Positions 13,901 to 15,196 of a stretch of DNA of 15,196 nucleotides are shown in pieces. Every line of letters starts with the position of its first letter. Position 1 is the first letter of the stretch. The stretch comes from an uncultured Eubacteriales bacterium (lineage in GTDB: Bacteria > Bacillota > Clostridia > Oscillospirales > Ruminococcaceae). The position numbers and the translations under genes are program-made. The notes beneath the pieces were generated by a model. That model made no database searches, was not told the DNA's origin, and saw only the letters and a program-made list of their open reading frames with translations. The DNA is taken from assembly GCA_902493155.1 (NCBI GenBank), contig CABUOE010000037.1, forward strand, positions 1 to 15,196. The letters run 5' to 3'.

Positions 13901-15196
13901 ACGGTGCAGATGGTTATCCGGAGCATGTTACCATTGAAGCCAAGATTGGTGGTACGTGGGCTACTATTGGCGACGTGACAGGCTTAGATATAACCGGTAC
14001 AGACGGAACAGCCAAGACTCTTGTCTTTACAGCAGAGGAAGCTATTACTGCTGATGGTCTGAGATTCACATTCTATGCACGTCAAGGCAATACAAAAGCT
14101 GTTATTCTCACTGGCATTGATGTTCTAGCTGACACTGACGGATCTGCTGCTGACGGTTCGCTGGCAGCTCCCAGTGAAGTAGCGGAAATCCCGACTATTA
14201 CTACTGATTTGGAAGCAACCAAAAATGTAAACGTAGGCGACAAAGTTGACTTTGCAGTAGAGGCCGCTGTTTCCGACGGGGGAACACTGTCTTACCAGTG
14301 GTACAAAGATGGTGTAGCCATCAAAGGCGCTACCAGTAATACTTACAGCTTTACTGCTTTCGCAGCGGAGACTGCCACATATAAGGTGGAAGTTACTAAT
14401 ACGAAAGCTGGCATGCTTTCCAGCATGGCAACTAGTACGGTCTGTACTGTAACGGTATCGTCTGAATTTGTCAATATAGCGAAAGGCAAACCTTATACCT
14501 TCTCGACTGAAAGCCTGAACTGGGCTAACGCTGACGACGGTATCAAGCTGACAGATGATATTACTCCGAGTTCCACTGATTATACGGCTGAAGGGTTTGT
14601 CGCTGTCCATACCGGTGATGGTGTTACAACTTTGGACATCACCATTGATTTGGGTTCAGAAATGTCCTTCAAACAGGTTGCTGTTGATACCCTGCTAAGT
14701 ATAAATGGTATCAAAGCCATTGAAAAGGGAAGCATTTCCTATTCTAGCAATGGAACCGATTGGACAGAGATGGGCAAGATTGACCACACTCAGACTGAAC
14801 TGGGCGTAGAGACCATTCTTGTACAGTCAGAAGCCCTTGTTACCGGACGTTATGTCAAACTCTCCTACGAAGATTCTAACAGCTGGCACGGTTTAGCGGA
14901 AATCCGCGTTTGGGGCGAAGCGGGAGAAACTCCTCCCAGCGATACAAGCGTAGATTATACTGCAACCGGAACAGTAGCCGACATCAGCTCTGGCGTGACC
15001 TTTGCGGATGGAAAATTCTCTGTGCCGGAAACAGTCAGCGAATTTACCTTTACTGACAACGGCGTAAGCCTGAAAGCCACTAAAACTGACAGTGGCTGGA
15101 CAATTGCTGGCGAGAGTTTAATTTACGGCGTAAAAGCAGACAGCAATGTCACCAAAGGTTACGGCTGGGAAGCTGAAAAACCGTTGCCTGATAATT
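10927..15196 (+). CDS. Large modular secreted surface protein with cell-wall-binding repeats, Ig-like and discoidin-like domains (3' end outside window)
   Basis: An open frame of 1423 codons, uninterrupted to the window edge, so the C terminus is missing. GGAGGG lies 7 nt before the ATG. Order by residue: signal peptide about 1-29 (MNKK, hydrophobic core, ASA-type cleavage); eight roughly 20-residue choline/glucan-binding-type repeats at 50-211 (GWxxxxGxWYYFDxxGxM pattern); Gly8 linker at 247-254; BIG2-like domains at about 257-337 and 343-432; Ig-like at 438-525 (LTYQWYKG); BIG4-like at 531-622 (LPAKVTLQYDGG, VDATW); discoidin (F5/8C)-like at 635-813; small beta module at 838-918; discoidin-like at 919-1069; second Ig-like at 1089-1178; discoidin-like at 1183-1331; second beta module from 1343. 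No catalytic domain or sortase motif is visible in this part. Likely a wall-attached glycan-binding or adhesive protein; an enzyme domain could lie beyond the window. Discoidin assignments rest on pattern alone. Confidence 0.9.
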   Translation, partial: MNKKVLQKLTAITTAAVLAASIAPMSASAAWNKDANSNWSWTENGQKSTGWKLIHGNWYYFDGSGIMQTGWKFINGQWYYMDQSGAMKTGWQFINGEWYHLAANGAMTKGWYKEGSYWYHLNENGVMSRHWRKISNKWYHFNPSGQMSVGWINWKNNPYFSNKDGVMQTGLVQIDNKIYYFDEVTGELQTGRIKVGNVTYTFGEDGAATGALLPKAEIAFDANGNEKTPGGVISGGDTTAPSRPSYGGGGGGGGSSYVEVQSISLNKTSHIMYVGDDVLLTAAVYPSNATDRRVTWISSDESIATVTNGYVHALKAGTVTIKAIADTVEATCTVEIMAKGEEVKVTGITVTSTSGKNEAHVGESLQLQAAVTPANATNKAVNWSSSDNTVATVSTSGLVSAVKEGTATITATAADGSGVTGTFAVTVTKKPATESATPTFTKDLDTAKNVTVGDSVTLSVTASASDGGKLTYQWYKGSTAISGATGASYTFTTDKVGSESYKVVVTNTKDSLTPATATSKTCVVTTKAAPVEDVEITGFVAIDKVVVSEDEHLTTAALAAAKLPAKVTLQYDGGTVDVDATWACADYDAESTGDQTFTASYTLPAGYVDAVDPITVTAIVKLEVAQTTAPIPSQNLIAGVRPTIGIGIGYIANFHHENSSDMTSPLLDEVYDFLTDGVYPAADAVYDAADPESYKSTLYFNYYDVQGGAADFTFQFEEKTFEQITLMFRNGTPWGTEAVNGVAEHIKVQAEIDGVWTDVYEGRENNTKGHTDIVLKTEDGKAITATGLKFWFYTWTDETIHKTTALSEIEVLAKATDAAADGTLSGGSSVTPEPITIDYAATGTPVVKFVNGLNTAEDLAKVTYADGKFTVAEDVTVFSFVDNGVAKQFTNTDGVWSEVTEISKSLIFGAPFTTDVKRDNFGYYSTTFDNPMFAYSLTDGVTPSTDTCDQFGYVTFASTVLDGVSKDVCFNLENEVTFKQINLDLLKQTVWNGADGYPEHVTIEAKIGGTWATIGDVTGLDITGTDGTAKTLVFTAEEAITADGLRFTFYARQGNTKAVILTGIDVLADTDGSAADGSLAAPSEVAEIPTITTDLEATKNVNVGDKVDFAVEAAVSDGGTLSYQWYKDGVAIKGATSNTYSFTAFAAETATYKVEVTNTKAGMLSSMATSTVCTVTVSSEFVNIAKGKPYTFSTESLNWANADDGIKLTDDITPSSTDYTAEGFVAVHTGDGVTTLDITIDLGSEMSFKQVAVDTLLSINGIKAIEKGSISYSSNGTDWTEMGKIDHTQTELGVETILVQSEALVTGRYVKLSYEDSNSWHGLAEIRVWGEAGETPPSDTSVDYTATGTVADISSGVTFADGKFSVPETVSEFTFTDNGVSLKATKTDSGWTIAGESLIYGVKADSNVTKGYGWEAEKPLPDN
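11074..11559 (+). repeat. Eight cell-wall-binding (CW/choline-binding-type) repeats
   Basis: Eight consecutive units of 20-21 codons. The first four are the most regular: TGW, then (K/Q)xI(H/N)G(N/Q/E)WY, then GxM. Units 5 and 6 drift (SRHWRKISNKWY; VGWINWKNNPYF), and units 7 and 8 lose the central Trp (DNKIYYFDEVTGELQTG; GNVTYTFGEDG). In known families such repeats form a beta-solenoid that binds choline on teichoic acids or glucans. They sit directly behind the signal peptide. Confidence 0.88.
12238..12501 (+). repeat. Ig-like domain, copy 1
   Basis: Encodes residues 438-525 of the surface protein. Shared landmarks with copy 2 (14191-14460): T-D/K-DLxxxKNVxVGD, SDGGxLxYQWYK, IxGAT, YxFT, YKVxVTNTK and ATSxxC. 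Confidence 0.75.
12829..13365 (+). repeat. Discoidin (F5/8C)-like module, copy 1
   Basis: Residues 635-813. Landmarks shared by the three copies: an opening DxxxxLTDG-type segment; TFEQITLMF in the core strand; EHIKVQAEIDGVWTDV; GLKFWFY; and a closing ALSEIEVLA. The pattern matches the F5/8C fold order, but the identity is low enough that a profile search is needed. Confidence 0.6.
13438..13680 (+). repeat. Small beta module, copy 1 (unrecognised)
   Basis: Residues 838-918: DYAATGT, YADGKFTV, VFSFVDNGV, KSLIFGAPF. The same landmarks return in copy 2 at 14953. I do not recognise the family; the spacing of alternating hydrophobic residues suggests a short all-beta unit preceding each discoidin-like module. 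Confidence 0.6.
13681..14133 (+). repeat. Discoidin (F5/8C)-like module, copy 2
   Basis: Residues 919-1069: AYSLTDGV, TFKQINLDL, EHVTIEAKIGGTWATI, GLRFTFYA, ILTGIDVLA. Closely parallels copy 1 in order and spacing. Confidence 0.6.
14191..14460 (+). repeat. Ig-like domain, copy 2
   Basis: Residues 1089-1178 of the surface protein, a clear duplicate of the domain at 12238: DLEATKNVNVGD, SDGGTLSYQWYK, YKVEVTNTK. It is placed between discoidin-like copies 2 and 3. Confidence 0.75.
14473..14919 (+). repeat. Discoidin (F5/8C)-like module, copy 3
   Basis: Residues 1183-1331, the most canonical copy: NIAKGKPYTFS, KLTDDI, ITIDLGSEMSFKQVAVDT, SISYSSNGTDWTEM, GRYVKLSY and a closing LAEIRVWGE. The DLG, SxNGxDW and RYVKL...EIRVWG landmarks are typical of F5/8C carbohydrate-binding domains. 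Confidence 0.75.
14953..15196 (+). repeat. Small beta module, copy 2 (runs to window end)
   Basis: Residues 1343-1423: DYTATGT, FADGKFSV, EFTFTDNGV, ESLIYGVKA, aligning with 13438-13680. By the earlier order another discoidin-like module should follow beyond the window; GYGWEAEKPLPDN at the edge resembles the start of copy 2 of that module. Confidence 0.65.

Overview
The window looks like chromosomal DNA of a Gram-positive Clostridia-type bacterium (Bacillota, plausibly a gut commensal). The evidence is AGGAGG-type ribosome binding sites, sigma-A promoters, Rho-independent hairpin terminators, a lipoprotein sugar-binding subunit, sugar permeases with no ATPase gene beside them, a YesM/YesN-type two-component pair, and a surface protein with choline-binding-type cell-wall repeats. 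No species can be named from the sequence alone. There are no rRNA or tRNA genes, transposases or CRISPR arrays.

Layout. (1) Positions 22-3413, minus strand: a carbohydrate (CUT1) ABC importer operon encoding a binding lipoprotein and two permeases, with a promoter near 3410 and a hairpin terminator at 22-61. (2) Positions 3533-7021, plus strand: a divergently transcribed sensor kinase and AraC-type response regulator, ending in a terminator that also serves the convergent gene. The 3348-3605 spacer holds both promoters and a 12-bp direct repeat placed where an activator of the transporter promoter would bind. (3) Positions 7020-10385: a minus-strand AraC-family regulator divergent from a plus-strand pair, an ADP-ribosylglycohydrolase-family protein followed 9 bp later by a ribokinase-like PfkB kinase, closed by a terminator. 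(4) Positions 10386-10926: an AT-rich stretch with no convincing gene. It contains a strong promoter and a leader of about 175 nt that can fold into mutually exclusive hairpins. (5) Positions 10927-15196 and beyond: a very large secreted modular protein, open to the window edge. It carries eight cell-wall-binding repeats, bacterial Ig-like domains, and tandem discoidin (F5/8C)-like and small beta modules.

How the parts may work together (inference). The kinase probably senses an extracellular ligand and, through the response regulator, switches on the adjacent sugar importer, as in other YesMN/CUT1 loci. The glycohydrolase and PfkB kinase look like a hydrolyse-then-phosphorylate pair for a ribosyl-type compound, controlled by the divergent AraC protein. 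The surface protein looks like a carbohydrate-binding or adhesive wall-associated protein with its own long regulated leader. Whether the three blocks act on the same substrate cannot be told from this sequence.
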